Notes: generated from the sequence alone by a model not told the origin. A DNA stretch of 17,378 bases from an uncultured Ignavibacteriota bacterium (GCA_937915485.1 CALGII010000285.1:1-17378), one strand, 5' to 3'. Shown: positions 7,156-16,730, numbered from the stretch's first letter. Made by a program: numbers and translations.

Positions 7156-8037
7156 ATGAAAAAAAACATCTGCTTTATAACAATACTCATTTTATTTTTC
7201 CCGGTATTTTTTCTTAATGCACAGACCGAAGACAGCACGGATGCGGTTGAAGACGACAGTCTATTCGTTGAGCAGCCGGCAGTTGACACTTTATCGATAA
7301 GGGATTCTTTAAAAAAGGCATTTTTGAATGACCCGACGCGCCTGAAAATTGTTGAACTAATAAAGTCCGTAAACGAGAAAGCGTCAGACGTTGACATGCT
7401 ACACTGCGAGAATGTTTTAAAGATGAAAGCGGCATCGTTCGACGAGACCGGAAACATCGAGGTAAAAATAAAGCGCAGGGACGATGTCTGGTTCAGGATA
7501 TCCGGAAGTTTCGGAATAATATCGAAGGACGCGTTCATAGCGCATTTCAACAGGAAGAAATTTATTTATTTCGATAATCTAAACGATAAAGTGATAGAGG
7601 GGCCGACGACGGACGCGAACATCGGTTACATAGTAAAGATAAAGTGCTCTTTCGACGATTTAATGAACGTGATGTCGGGCACCTGCATCATAGTTTACAC
7701 GGACAACGACACTCTGGTAATGGACAAGGAAAAGAACAACTCCGTGATAACGGTGAAGAACGGGAAAAAATTCGTGAAATACTGGGTAGACGACGCGAAC
7801 CAATACGTCGTGAAGTACGCGTATTTCAACAAGAAACTCAGGGAATATCTTTCGATAACATATTCAAACTTTGTAAAAGCAGGCAAAGGAAATTATTCGA
7901 GGAAGGTAGAAATAAACAAACCGCTTTCAAGAGAATACCTCAGAATATTCAATGAGACGTACACGATGAACAATCCCACGCTTGACTTCACGGTAGAATA
8001 TCCGAATGACGTCAGGCGTGTAAACTGGTTTAAGTGA
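7156..8037 (+). CDS. Exported DUF4292-like protein (LolA/LolB-like fold suspected)
   Basis: The 293-residue protein starts with a clear signal peptide (MKKNICFITILILFFPVFFL, cleavage near NAQ 21-23), then an acidic, low-complexity linker to about residue 45. The core (about 60-280) has alternating beta-strand patterns. The stretch DDVWFRISGSFGIISKDAFI (109-128), followed by an F-x-Y-F-D-N-L-N-D-K segment, matches my recollection of DUF4292 proteins, which resemble the LolA/LolB lipoprotein-handling fold. A role in moving lipoproteins or glycolipids through the periplasm is inference. There is no lipobox, so the mature protein is probably soluble in the periplasm. The ATG has no strong ribosome-binding site. 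priA follows within 40 bp, so the two are probably co-transcribed. Confidence 0.7.
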   Translation: MKKNICFITILILFFPVFFLNAQTEDSTDAVEDDSLFVEQPAVDTLSIRDSLKKAFLNDPTRLKIVELIKSVNEKASDVDMLHCENVLKMKAASFDETGNIEVKIKRRDDVWFRISGSFGIISKDAFIAHFNRKKFIYFDNLNDKVIEGPTTDANIGYIVKIKCSFDDLMNVMSGTCIIVYTDNDTLVMDKEKNNSVITVKNGKKFVKYWVDDANQYVVKYAYFNKKLREYLSITYSNFVKAGKGNYSRKVEINKPLSREYLRIFNETYTMNNPTLDFTVEYPNDVRRVNWFK

Positions 8038-8077
8038 GCGCGCAGAAACAAAATAATTGAAGAACATACGGAGGCAG

Positions 8078-10561
8078 ATGGATAGGTTTGCAAACATAGC
8101 GCTTGATATACCGGTAGATTCATTATTCACATACAGCATACCCGACTATCTTCAGGAAAGCGTACAAAGGGGCTCAAGGGTTTTAGTACCATTCGGCAGA
8201 AGAATACTGACAGGCTTTGTAGTTTCAACAACCGATAAAAGCGATATTGACAAAGTCAAAGACATCAAATCAGCGCTGGATACCGAGCCTGCACTTAACG
8301 ATGAAATGTTAAACTTCGGAATGTGGATTTCCGAATATTATCTTTCACCTCCCGGAGAAATTCTCGCGCAGTTCATACCCAAGAAGTTATCCATACAAAG
8401 CGAAGTAGTATACGCGGCGGCAGAGGATTATGCGGCAAGAGTGAACGAACTTCACGGCGCGAAGGAAGTGCTTTACGATATAATAAGCCTTTTTACGGGA
8501 CAGGCCTGCGCTAAACTGACTAAAAAGCAGATAGACAAAAAACTCGGACTCAACACATCATATTACACGGAATATCTTGTGAGGAAAGGAATTCTCGTTA
8601 AGGAAAAACAATACAGCAGGGCAACGAGGGAACTAACGGTAAAATGCGCGGTGAGAAATTTCAAGGGAAGCAGCGCGGAAGAAGTAATCGCAGAACACGG
8701 AATAAAGACGCCCAGGCAGATTGAACTTATAAAAATACTTTCTGAGAACGCTAAAGTTGAGACAGCGGCGCTTTCGAAGAACCACGGCATATCGTCATCA
8801 ACCATAAACTCGCTTTACAAGAAAGGGCTTTTGAAGATTGAGGAAATCAAGAAAGAAAGAAGCCATACGGAGTTATTCGAAGAAGAGGAGAAACAATTAG
8901 TACTGAACGAAGAGCAGGAAGTCTGTCTCAACCGAATAAACGAAGCGGCAATTTCGGGTAAATTCAAAGCATTTCTTTTGCACGGTGTTACGGGAAGCGG
9001 AAAGACGGAGGTTTACATACGTTCGCTCGGAACAGTTATAGAGGAGGGAAAGACAGGAATCGTGCTGGTGCCCGAGATATCACTAACGCCGCAACTCATA
9101 AAGCGTTTCAAGAACAGGTTCGGAGAGAAGGTAGGGGTAATACACAGCAAGTTATCGGAGGGAGAAAGGCTTGACACTTACAGGGGAATTCAGGACGGGA
9201 AGTACGGCATCGTGATAGGTCCGCGTTCCGCGTTATTCGCGCCTCTGAAAAACATAGGAATTATAATAGTCGATGAAGAGCATGACAGTTCGTACAAGCA
9301 GGAGACGTCACCTCGATACAACGCGAGGGACATGGCGGTAATAAGGGCAAGATTCAACGACGCGACGGTTGTCCTTGGTTCCGCAACACCGTCCATAGAG
9401 AGTTACTACAACGCTCAAAAAGGGAAGTACGAATTAATCAGGTTAAGCAGGCGGGCAACCGAATCAAGCATGCCCGAAGTCAGGATAATTGATTTACGAA
9501 GGAAAAGTGAGACAGACGGATTCGAGTATTCGGAAGAGATTGAGAAAATGCGAAACAGGTTTTTCTCTAAGGAACTCGCTTACGCGGTGAAGAAGAGGCT
9601 TGAGAGGAAAGAGGGTGTGATACTATTGCAGAACAGGCGCGGATATCATTCATACATCGAATGCATAAATTGCGGGCGAGTTGAAATGTGCGAGAGGTGC
9701 AGCATTTCGCTGACATATCACAAAAAAATAAATCTTTTGAAGTGCCATTTATGCGGATACACGAAGAGAGCGGTTACGAAATGTTCAGGATGCGGGTCGG
9801 AAAAACTCATAGAAAGCGGAGCGGGGACGGAGAAGGTCGAAGAATTTCTCGCGGACTTATTTCCGGAGGCGAGAATTGAGAGGATGGATTCGGACACTAT
9901 GGTATCGAAGTACAAGTACATGAAAGTGCTTTCCGATTTTCACAAGGGAAACACGGACATACTTGTCGGCACGCAGATAATATCGAAGGGACTGGACTTT
10001 CCGAACGTAACACTCGTGGGAGTTATTAACGCGGACATCGGGATGCTGTTTCCCGATTTCAGGGCAACAGAACGGACGCTTCAACTTCTCACGCAGGTGT
10101 CGGGCAGGAGCGGAAGGAGCGAGAAACCGGGAGAAGTATTAATTCAGACTAACCATTCCGAGTACAAACTTTTTGAGAAAGTAGCGGAGCATGATTATGA
10201 GGGATTTTACAATACTGAATTGAGGTCAAGGGAGGCGGGGATGTATCCGCCGTTCGGCAGAATAGGACTTGTCGAGATAAAATCGAAGAATCAGAAGGAA
10301 GCGGAAAGAATATCACGAAACGCTTTCGACACATTAAAGAATTTCAAGTACGGTTCATACCTACAAATATTCACACCTTCGCAGCCTTTAATTTCAAAGG
10401 CAAAGGATTTTTACAGGTATCACGTAGTCGTGAAATCATCAAGAAAAACAGACCCGTCCGGAAAAATACTCATCGAATCATTCAGGCATCTAAGGCAGAA
10501 TACGGACTCAGGGAGCGGCGTCAGGATTACATATGACATCGACGCGATGAATTTCCTGTAA
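8078..10561 (+). CDS. priA: Primosomal protein N' (replication restart helicase PriA)
   Basis: PriA recognises stalled forks and reloads the replicative helicase. The 827-residue protein opens with the DNA 3'-end-binding domain (FANIALDIPVDSLFTYSIP), then a winged-helix region. The superfamily 2 helicase core follows, with Walker A GVTGSGKT at residues 303-310 and DEEH at 399-402. The zinc module inserted in the second lobe has four CxxC pairs (C529/C532, C538/C541, C556/C559, C569/C572). Next come the GTQIISKGLDFPNV motif, the QVSGRSGR motif VI, and the PriA C-terminal domain (MYPPFGRIGLVEI). I chose ATG 8078 because GGAGG lies at 8070-8074 and homologues begin close to this point. The spacing of 3 nt is short, and an in-frame TTG at 8057 would add seven residues. 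All helicase and zinc residues are intact. Confidence 0.96.
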   Translation: MDRFANIALDIPVDSLFTYSIPDYLQESVQRGSRVLVPFGRRILTGFVVSTTDKSDIDKVKDIKSALDTEPALNDEMLNFGMWISEYYLSPPGEILAQFIPKKLSIQSEVVYAAAEDYAARVNELHGAKEVLYDIISLFTGQACAKLTKKQIDKKLGLNTSYYTEYLVRKGILVKEKQYSRATRELTVKCAVRNFKGSSAEEVIAEHGIKTPRQIELIKILSENAKVETAALSKNHGISSSTINSLYKKGLLKIEEIKKERSHTELFEEEEKQLVLNEEQEVCLNRINEAAISGKFKAFLLHGVTGSGKTEVYIRSLGTVIEEGKTGIVLVPEISLTPQLIKRFKNRFGEKVGVIHSKLSEGERLDTYRGIQDGKYGIVIGPRSALFAPLKNIGIIIVDEEHDSSYKQETSPRYNARDMAVIRARFNDATVVLGSATPSIESYYNAQKGKYELIRLSRRATESSMPEVRIIDLRRKSETDGFEYSEEIEKMRNRFFSKELAYAVKKRLERKEGVILLQNRRGYHSYIECINCGRVEMCERCSISLTYHKKINLLKCHLCGYTKRAVTKCSGCGSEKLIESGAGTEKVEEFLADLFPEARIERMDSDTMVSKYKYMKVLSDFHKGNTDILVGTQIISKGLDFPNVTLVGVINADIGMLFPDFRATERTLQLLTQVSGRSGRSEKPGEVLIQTNHSEYKLFEKVAEHDYEGFYNTELRSREAGMYPPFGRIGLVEIKSKNQKEAERISRNAFDTLKNFKYGSYLQIFTPSQPLISKAKDFYRYHVVVKSSRKTDPSGKILIESFRHLRQNTDSGSGVRITYDIDAMNFL

Positions 10562-10690
10562 AAGGACAAAATAATCCTGTTAGACCAACTTCTTATATAG
10601 AAAAACAACATCTTACGCCTCGATTTTTTCAGGAACTAATTAGCCTATCCGAGTATTATAGTGAATATATTCGAAAAACTTTTACAAAAA

Positions 10691-10697
10691 GAAGGAG
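10691..10697 (+). promoter_or_regulatory. Ribosome binding site deciding a TTG start
   Basis: GAAGGAG at 10691-10697 is the strongest Shine-Dalgarno in the window, 6 nt before TTG 10704. An ATG five codons later (10719) would sit too far from it and would shorten the signal peptide's charged start (KRN). The TTG is therefore the better start for the lipoprotein gene. Confidence 0.65.
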
Positions 10698-10703
10698 CAA
10701 GTT

Positions 10704-11231
10704 TTGAAAAGAAATTTAATGAACATAGTTCTATTCATGTTCGTTATTGCAATGTTAACAGCGGCATACAGTTGCAGCAATAATGATAATCCCGTGAACA
10801 ACACGACTACATGGGATAACAACTCAATCAACGGAAGAATCACATTCACCGATTCAGCGGGATATTACAAATTCAGGGACACCACGGCTGGATATTACGA
10901 CATATCTGCGTTCGCGACGTGGCCTCCAACGGGCAACGCTTCGGCAAACAGCAAGATGACACTGAAGATGGAGAACGGTAAGATGGTAGCGGATTACAAG
11001 TTAACGGTACCCGCGAGCGGTTTCTACACGATAACGACATCGTACATAAGGCTACCTTACATGCCCGGTTCGGTGTACGGACTTGGAAAGTACGGCAGCG
11101 ACACGAGCCATTCGCCTGCAAGGATATTCGACACTACAAACGCGAGAGTACAGATACAGAACAACGCGGGTGTAGGCGATATCAATTTCATATCGTGGCT
11201 GGACACGACAAATAAAATATATAAATTCTAA
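10704..11231 (+). CDS. Small lipoprotein encoded just upstream of a TonB-dependent receptor
   Basis: This 175-residue protein starts with a type II signal sequence: MKRN, a hydrophobic stretch (residues 8-21), and AAYSC ending at the only cysteine, C24, followed by Ser/Asn/Asp-rich sequence. The lipobox is loose (A-Y-S-C), as is often seen in Bacteroidota. The mature part is rich in aromatic, Thr and Ser residues and looks like an all-beta domain (GRITFTDSAGYYKF, GYYDISAFATWPPTG, SGFYTITTSYIRLPY). A cluster KMTLKMENGKM has three Met residues. I do not recognise a named family. It ends 6 nt before a TonB-dependent receptor gene. That arrangement is known for surface lipoproteins that bind a ligand and pass it to the receptor (HmuY with HmuR is the textbook case), so a substrate-capture role is inferred. 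The ligand is unknown. Confidence 0.8.
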   Translation: MKRNLMNIVLFMFVIAMLTAAYSCSNNDNPVNNTTTWDNNSINGRITFTDSAGYYKFRDTTAGYYDISAFATWPPTGNASANSKMTLKMENGKMVADYKLTVPASGFYTITTSYIRLPYMPGSVYGLGKYGSDTSHSPARIFDTTNARVQIQNNAGVGDINFISWLDTTNKIYKF

Positions 11232-11237
11232 GGAATT

Positions 11238-13562
11238 TTGGTCAGGTACATATCAGTAATAATTTTTGTCGTATTCGGGATTTCAAGCGCAAACGCTTTA
11301 ACGGAAAACAAGCCCGGAAGAATTTCCGGGCTTATTATTGATAACGATACAAAGGGTGTCATATCGGGCGCCAGCATTATTCTCGAGAACAAGAAAACAG
11401 GCGACAAGTTGAAGTCCGAATCGAATTTATCGGGAGGATACGCGTACGAACTCGTACCGCCCGGTGAATATAATTTTCAGGTAAACAGGTTAGGGTACGA
11501 GAAATACTCGATAGATTTGCTTGTCGAGCCATCAGAGGAAAAGGTTCTCGACATTTATTTAAGTCCGTCGGAAATCGAGACGGAAAAAATAAACGTAACG
11601 GCGACAAAGACTGAGCAGACATTACAGAAGACGCCTTCGTCGATATCGCTGATATTATCGGATGACATAAAGAACAGGAACAAGTTCACGTTTGACCAGG
11701 TGCTTGAGGACGTTCAGGGTGTCACGATAAACAGGACGAGCGGAATCAACGTCAGCGCTTTATCCATAAGGGGAAGTTCAGACGTAGCGGGAGGGGGAAT
11801 CGGCAACAGAGTTTTGCTTCTGCTTGACGGCAGGCCTTCGCTGACGGGAGACTCCAAGGGAGCGTTATGGTCATTGATACCGGTATCAATAATCGAAAGA
11901 ACAGAGGTAGTTAAGGGAGCTTTCTCTTCGCTTTACGGGTCGAGCGCGATAGGCGGAGTAGTGAACGTAATCACGAAGAAACCCACATACAAGCCTTACA
12001 CTTCGATAAGTTTGAGCGGCGGATTTTACGAAAAACTATCTGACAGCCTGAAGTTCTCAGACAGGCTGCAGACTTTCAAGAGCGTCAATCTAATGAACAG
12101 CAATACTATATCGAAATTTTCATATTTAGTGAACCTGGATTACAAGCAAAACGACGGATACGCGGAGCAGAATGATTACAAATTTTACAGCGGGCTTGGA
12201 AAGTTCACATACGACCTTTTCGGAAACAGGGACCTCGAAATGACTCTCCAGTACACGAATTCGGAAAGCGGATATCCACATTACTGGAGGCAGGACGCGG
12301 GACACATAGCCGATCCGTACAAGGTCAGCCCATTTTATATAGGCGACAAGATATACAAGGAGACGGAGAGCATCGATGTTTTTTACAAGGCAGTTCCTAA
12401 TTCATCGACAAAGTACAGTTCGAGATTTTACTACTACAAACTGTACAGCCGTTCGGAGTACAATCCAAAAAATCCCGTAGCGCTTGCATACGGCACGCCA
12501 GGCCTGTCTTTCGAAAACACGATAACGTCTTACAATTTCGGAAACATTTCACAAATGGATTACGCCGCAAGCGACAGGCATTATTTCATCGCGGGACTCG
12601 ACCTTCAATGGAATGTAGTGCGCTCATCGCCCGCATCGATACTATACGGCGACCAGCAGCAGTACAACACGGGAATATATTTACAGGACCAGTGGAACAT
12701 AATTTTAAACAAGGACAGAATGCCGATAGTATCGGCAACATTAGGAGCGAGGTTCGATTACAACAAGTTCATCGGAAGTTTTGAGGAAAAGCAGGTAAGC
12801 CCGAAGATATCGTTATTATTCGCGCCTGATATAAAATCCGGGGTATTCGAAAACACATCATACAGGATTCTTGTCGGCAAGGCGTTCCGTTCGCCGTCAA
12901 TCGCTGAACTATACTTTAAGAAAGAGTTGTTCGGGGGATTCGATTTCATATATAATCCAAATCTGAAGCCTGAGAACATGCTGTCATTTGAGATTGGTTT
13001 CAGGAAGCAGTACAAATCGAGATTCACGTTTGACGCGGCAGCGTTCATAAATCTTTACGACAATCTGATTCAGTATGTAAATATAGGGGGAGCCGTAAAC
13101 GGACCTTTTCAGGTGCAGAACGTGGCGAAGGCGCAGATAAACGGGTTTGAACTTATGACTGACTACACATCATCATTCAGATTGTTTGACAATCAGTTCA
13201 AGTACACGGTAAGCGCGGATTACACGTATATAGACGCGAAGGATTTATCATCGAACCGTAAGGACGATTTTCTTCCGTACAAGCCGAAGCACGTTTTCAA
13301 TACTGGCGTAAATCTCAGTTATCTCGGTTTCAATTACAACATAAACGGAAGGTATGTAAGCGAAGTCGAAGAGGTGATTTTTTACAAGTACGAGGAGCCG
13401 AAGTCGTATTTTCTTCTGAACATGAAACTCAGCAAGTCAATAACGGACAGAATCACTTTCTACGTTGCCGCGAACAACATAACGAACAAGTTTTATCAGG
13501 AACTCGAGCGTATACCCGCTCCGAACAGGAATTACACGGCGGGCATAAACGCGGAATTTTAA
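11238..13562 (+). CDS. TonB-dependent outer-membrane receptor with N-terminal carboxypeptidase-regulatory-like domain
   Basis: This 774-residue receptor imports a ligand across the outer membrane using TonB/ExbB/ExbD energy. It has a signal peptide (1-20, cleaved after SSANA) and a CarboxypepD_reg-like beta-sandwich (about 27-110, GRISGLIIDNDTKGVISGASI to GEYNFQVNRLGYEKY). A TonB-box-like stretch follows (EKINVTATKT, 116-125), then a plug domain (about 130-250, with LSIRGSSD, LLLLDGRP, VVKGAFSSLYGSSAIGGVVNVITKKP) and a 22-strand-type barrel ending in a terminal Phe. FRSPSIAELYFKKE and NPNLKPENMLSFEIGFR are typical barrel motifs of the BtuB/CirA/FepA-like group; they do not identify the substrate. 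The TTG start is forced: the lipoprotein's TAA is in frame two codons before it and no early Met exists. AAGGA overlapping that stop suggests translational coupling. The gene ends in a strong terminator. Confidence 0.93.
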   Translation: MVRYISVIIFVVFGISSANALTENKPGRISGLIIDNDTKGVISGASIILENKKTGDKLKSESNLSGGYAYELVPPGEYNFQVNRLGYEKYSIDLLVEPSEEKVLDIYLSPSEIETEKINVTATKTEQTLQKTPSSISLILSDDIKNRNKFTFDQVLEDVQGVTINRTSGINVSALSIRGSSDVAGGGIGNRVLLLLDGRPSLTGDSKGALWSLIPVSIIERTEVVKGAFSSLYGSSAIGGVVNVITKKPTYKPYTSISLSGGFYEKLSDSLKFSDRLQTFKSVNLMNSNTISKFSYLVNLDYKQNDGYAEQNDYKFYSGLGKFTYDLFGNRDLEMTLQYTNSESGYPHYWRQDAGHIADPYKVSPFYIGDKIYKETESIDVFYKAVPNSSTKYSSRFYYYKLYSRSEYNPKNPVALAYGTPGLSFENTITSYNFGNISQMDYAASDRHYFIAGLDLQWNVVRSSPASILYGDQQQYNTGIYLQDQWNIILNKDRMPIVSATLGARFDYNKFIGSFEEKQVSPKISLLFAPDIKSGVFENTSYRILVGKAFRSPSIAELYFKKELFGGFDFIYNPNLKPENMLSFEIGFRKQYKSRFTFDAAAFINLYDNLIQYVNIGGAVNGPFQVQNVAKAQINGFELMTDYTSSFRLFDNQFKYTVSADYTYIDAKDLSSNRKDDFLPYKPKHVFNTGVNLSYLGFNYNINGRYVSEVEEVIFYKYEEPKSYFLLNMKLSKSITDRITFYVAANNITNKFYQELERIPAPNRNYTAGINAEF

Positions 13563-13563
13563 T

Positions 13564-13594
13564 AAAAAAGGCTGACTAAAAATCAGCCTTTTTT
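13564..13594. terminator. Bidirectional intrinsic terminator
   Basis: AAAAAAGGCTGA (13564-13575) pairs perfectly with TCAGCCTTTTTT (13583-13594) around a 7-nt loop. Read rightward the stem is followed by a T-run, and read leftward the A-run becomes a T-run. The hairpin can therefore end both the TonB receptor transcript and the facing protease transcript. It starts 1 bp after the receptor stop and lies 19 bp from the protease stop. Confidence 0.92.
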
Positions 13595-13613
13595 TATTTC
13601 TATAGCAGATATT

Positions 13614-16600
13614 TTAAATATCGAAACCGAACAGCACTCCCGCGTAGAAAACCCATTCCTTACCGTAAGTAACATTCTTGCCGATAAATCTTTTTGTAAA
13701 ACTATCCAGTCCGTAAGCGACGCTTGCGAAGATGCTCGTCGGGAATACATACGACGAAAACGCCTGCAGTCTGAGTTCTGCTCCTATATCTTTCTTAAAA
13801 TCTTTAAGTTTAGTTTCATCGCCGTACCAGGCGTTACCGAAGTCACCGAAGAAAGAGAGATACAATTTATCCAGATAGAGTGGAGAAATTCTTGTATCGA
13901 TTTTCTGAACAAGCGGGAATCTGTATTCGAGTTTGGCGGTAGCGAGCCTGCCTCCGCCGAGAGAGAAGAACGGATAACCGCGCATTCCCACGAGTCCGCC
14001 CGCGTAGAAATCGTAAAAACTGTCGACCGATTTTCCGAGAACCGCTGCCGCTTTAAGTTTCAGAATAAGTGAATGAGTTTTAAACAACGGAAATCCTTCT
14101 ATCCAGGTGCCTTCGAGTTTATGAAGATTATTCTGCGTGAATTCAGTATGAAGGTTTCCGTTATCGTCAACCGTATATTCGGGATTAATCTTGCTCGCCT
14201 CGAATTCATATCGAAGGTCAACTTTTCTGCCGACGTTGTTTATGTCTGAGTTTTTCGACGGGAACGACCTGTCGTATTTATATTCGAACGTGAATCGGGT
14301 AGCGCGGAAATAATCCTGCGTGGAGCCCGAAACCGCGAGTCTGCTTGACGGAATATAAAAATCGGACAGGCTGGATTCATATTTAGAGATGCCGAGACCC
14401 GCCCTGAAATTATGATTGTAATTAATAAGTTTAAAATCCATAGCGAGTTCAAACTCGAGAAGATTGTATTTCACGTCAACGGGAATTGTATCGATGCCGG
14501 CGTAGAGGTCGGCAACGGTTTTTCTGGTGACATTATAACCGCTTAAAGTGAATTTAGGTTCGAAGTGAAGTTTCTTAGCGAAGAACTCTCTACCTACGGG
14601 CATACCGTAATCGTAGGAGAATTCGATGAACACGTCACGTTCGGCATTTCTGTTCATCGCGAAACCTCCGAAGATCGAGAAACGGGTCATCAGTTCATCC
14701 GAGAAAACGTAGATGCCAGGCTTTATTCCGTCGAGGAAATTATTAGTCTTCGAATAGTTATCGAAACGCAGGACGGGAAATATTGAAAGTTGATTGAAAA
14801 TACTTGTATAAGGTTTCGAAGGCTTCCTGTCTATATTGACGTCGTTAAACTTCTTGAGACTATTCCAGTCATATTTTTCGTTAGACGTATTCAATGAATC
14901 CGGGACTGTATATTTTGCAATAAGCCTGTCAGGCGGTATATACGCGCCGAGTTCGGACGGAATTCTTTCGGAAAATCCTTTGAGCCTGCAAATCTTAAAA
15001 CCTGTGGATTTATAGGAGGCATAAACGAGATTATTATCGCTGTCAACGTCGGGCATAAACGCTCCGCCGAGAACGTTTGTCAACTGAAGTGTTTTGCCTG
15101 TAACGAAATCGAGAGAATAAATATTAAATATTCCAGTTTCATTTGACGAGTAGTACATCTTCTGACCGTCTTTAGAGAGCACGGGGTTTCTTGCGTCGAA
15201 TCCATCCTTATTAATAAGAAATTCCATGCTTCCGGTTTCGAGATTTATTTTCGCAATCTTTCTCGCCTCAAGGAAAGAAAAATCGAGAATAATGTTTTTC
15301 CCGTCGGGGGTGAACACCGGATTATAAACCTGTTCGCCGTTTTTAAAATCGGTAATTTTAATTTTGCCGGAAATGTTTTTATCAGCGACGAAAAGGTTGA
15401 GCGTGCCGTCGCTGCCTGACAGGAATGCCACTTTTGAGCCGTCAGGCGAATAAACCGGTGAGAACGCTCTCAGATTCTCCGTAAGTTTTCTTTCCTGTTT
15501 TGAAGCGATATCATATTCATACAAATCATAAATTACGTTTTCATCAATTGTAGGAGGGGAGTTTCTTTTTGAATAAATAAGTTTTTTTCCGCCGGGCGCC
15601 CAGGAGAAATTATATGAAACAGGGGCGTCAATCATTTCCTGTGTTTTTGAAGCGATGTCATAGACAACGAGACCCGTCATCGCATAATCGTAATCACCGT
15701 TTGAAAGAAAAGCAATCTTTTTGCCGTCAGGAGAGATCTTCGGATAGTAGTTGGCAAAGCCTTCCTTGGTAATTACTTCGCCGTCTATTAGATCCTTTTT
15801 AACTTCTGAAATTCTCGCGGCATAGTCTTTTTTCAGGTAGGATTTCCATTCATCATAAAGTTCTTTTCCGTCAATTCCGAGAACATCCCTGACGGCTTTA
15901 TCCATGCTGAAGTTCGTTAGTTTACCGAGACCCTGTGAAAGAAGTTTGAGTTTATCTTCACCATATTTCCAGGCGATATATCTCGTTAGTGCGAAACCGG
16001 AATTATATATTGATTCGGCTTTAAGGCTTGTAATCGAGGAGAACTGTCCCATTTCGTTCCAGGTTAGCATATTATCGTCGAGGACGTAACTTCTAAGAAT
16101 CATATCCCGATTGGCGTCCCAGTAATCGTAGCCCATCTGCTGTCTCTGGTACTGTGCGGTGCCTTCGGCGAACCATGCGGGAACGCCGATACCGGAAACG
16201 GGATAGGAAACGATGAGATTGGGATAGCCGTACAGCACGTCGGGTCTTCTTTCCTTTTCGTAATTAATCCACTGAAGATAAATCGCGGGAATATTTTTAG
16301 TAATTTTCAGAGAAGCCTGAATCTGAATCATATGGGTAAATTCGTGCGTGATAACGTTTCTCAGCCAGTTATGCGTGCCGCGGAGTTCAAAATCGAGCGC
16401 CGAGGCGAAAATTTCAATTCTGTTCCCGAAATAATCGGTCGCGCCGTTCGCGATATCCGAAAGGTCATTCACAACGAAATTCACTTTATCTTTCGGTTTG
16501 TAGTCATAGAGTCCTGTAATAGGTCCGTAGACGTCTTCAGCAATTTTGGAGATTGTCTGAGCGGTTCTTTCAGCGCCCGGATGATAAGTAACCGTGAAAT

Positions 16601-16730
16601 GTTCGGTTTCAATTGTAAACCATTCTTCGGACGGATGCGACTCAAATTGGGCGAATGTAACGGAATAAATGAAAAAAAGAATCCAAAAAGACACACCGAA
16701 AAAAGAAAAATTTTCCCGTCTATTAATCAT
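13614..16730 (-). CDS. Outer-membrane gluzincin protease fused to TolB-like propeller and Omp85-like barrel
   Basis: The 1038-residue protein has a signal peptide (hydrophobic about 9-26, cleaved near FAQ 26-28). A peptidase-MA-like zinc protease domain covers about 35-310: H129-E-F-T-H133 gives two zinc ligands and the catalytic Glu130, and WFAE189G supplies the likely third ligand. A TolB/PD40 propeller follows (about 325-600), with blades marked by SPDGKKIAFLS (333-343), SPDGSKVAFLS (428-438), TPDGKNIILDF (474-484) and SKDGQKMYYSS (519-529). After a linker come amphipathic strands typical of a barrel (about 640-1038), including GLVGMRGYPFFSLGGG at 912-927. Its RGY resembles the RGF/RGY motif of Omp85/BamA barrels, and the protein ends in a strand terminating in FDI. 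ATG start. Such proteins occur in FCB genomes, but their substrates are not known to me. It is divergent from sprA, so a role in processing surface proteins is a guess. Confidence 0.85.
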   Translation of the reverse strand: MINRRENFSFFGVSFWILFFIYSVTFAQFESHPSEEWFTIETEHFTVTYHPGAERTAQTISKIAEDVYGPITGLYDYKPKDKVNFVVNDLSDIANGATDYFGNRIEIFASALDFELRGTHNWLRNVITHEFTHMIQIQASLKITKNIPAIYLQWINYEKERRPDVLYGYPNLIVSYPVSGIGVPAWFAEGTAQYQRQQMGYDYWDANRDMILRSYVLDDNMLTWNEMGQFSSITSLKAESIYNSGFALTRYIAWKYGEDKLKLLSQGLGKLTNFSMDKAVRDVLGIDGKELYDEWKSYLKKDYAARISEVKKDLIDGEVITKEGFANYYPKISPDGKKIAFLSNGDYDYAMTGLVVYDIASKTQEMIDAPVSYNFSWAPGGKKLIYSKRNSPPTIDENVIYDLYEYDIASKQERKLTENLRAFSPVYSPDGSKVAFLSGSDGTLNLFVADKNISGKIKITDFKNGEQVYNPVFTPDGKNIILDFSFLEARKIAKINLETGSMEFLINKDGFDARNPVLSKDGQKMYYSSNETGIFNIYSLDFVTGKTLQLTNVLGGAFMPDVDSDNNLVYASYKSTGFKICRLKGFSERIPSELGAYIPPDRLIAKYTVPDSLNTSNEKYDWNSLKKFNDVNIDRKPSKPYTSIFNQLSIFPVLRFDNYSKTNNFLDGIKPGIYVFSDELMTRFSIFGGFAMNRNAERDVFIEFSYDYGMPVGREFFAKKLHFEPKFTLSGYNVTRKTVADLYAGIDTIPVDVKYNLLEFELAMDFKLINYNHNFRAGLGISKYESSLSDFYIPSSRLAVSGSTQDYFRATRFTFEYKYDRSFPSKNSDINNVGRKVDLRYEFEASKINPEYTVDDNGNLHTEFTQNNLHKLEGTWIEGFPLFKTHSLILKLKAAAVLGKSVDSFYDFYAGGLVGMRGYPFFSLGGGRLATAKLEYRFPLVQKIDTRISPLYLDKLYLSFFGDFGNAWYGDETKLKDFKKDIGAELRLQAFSSYVFPTSIFASVAYGLDSFTKRFIGKNVTYGKEWVFYAGVLFGFDI

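Noticed and set aside
8057..8077. TTG 8057 as the priA start.
   Set aside because: It would add seven residues that PriA homologues usually lack and has no ribosome-binding site, whereas ATG 8078 has GGAGG just upstream. It cannot be fully excluded because that spacing is short.
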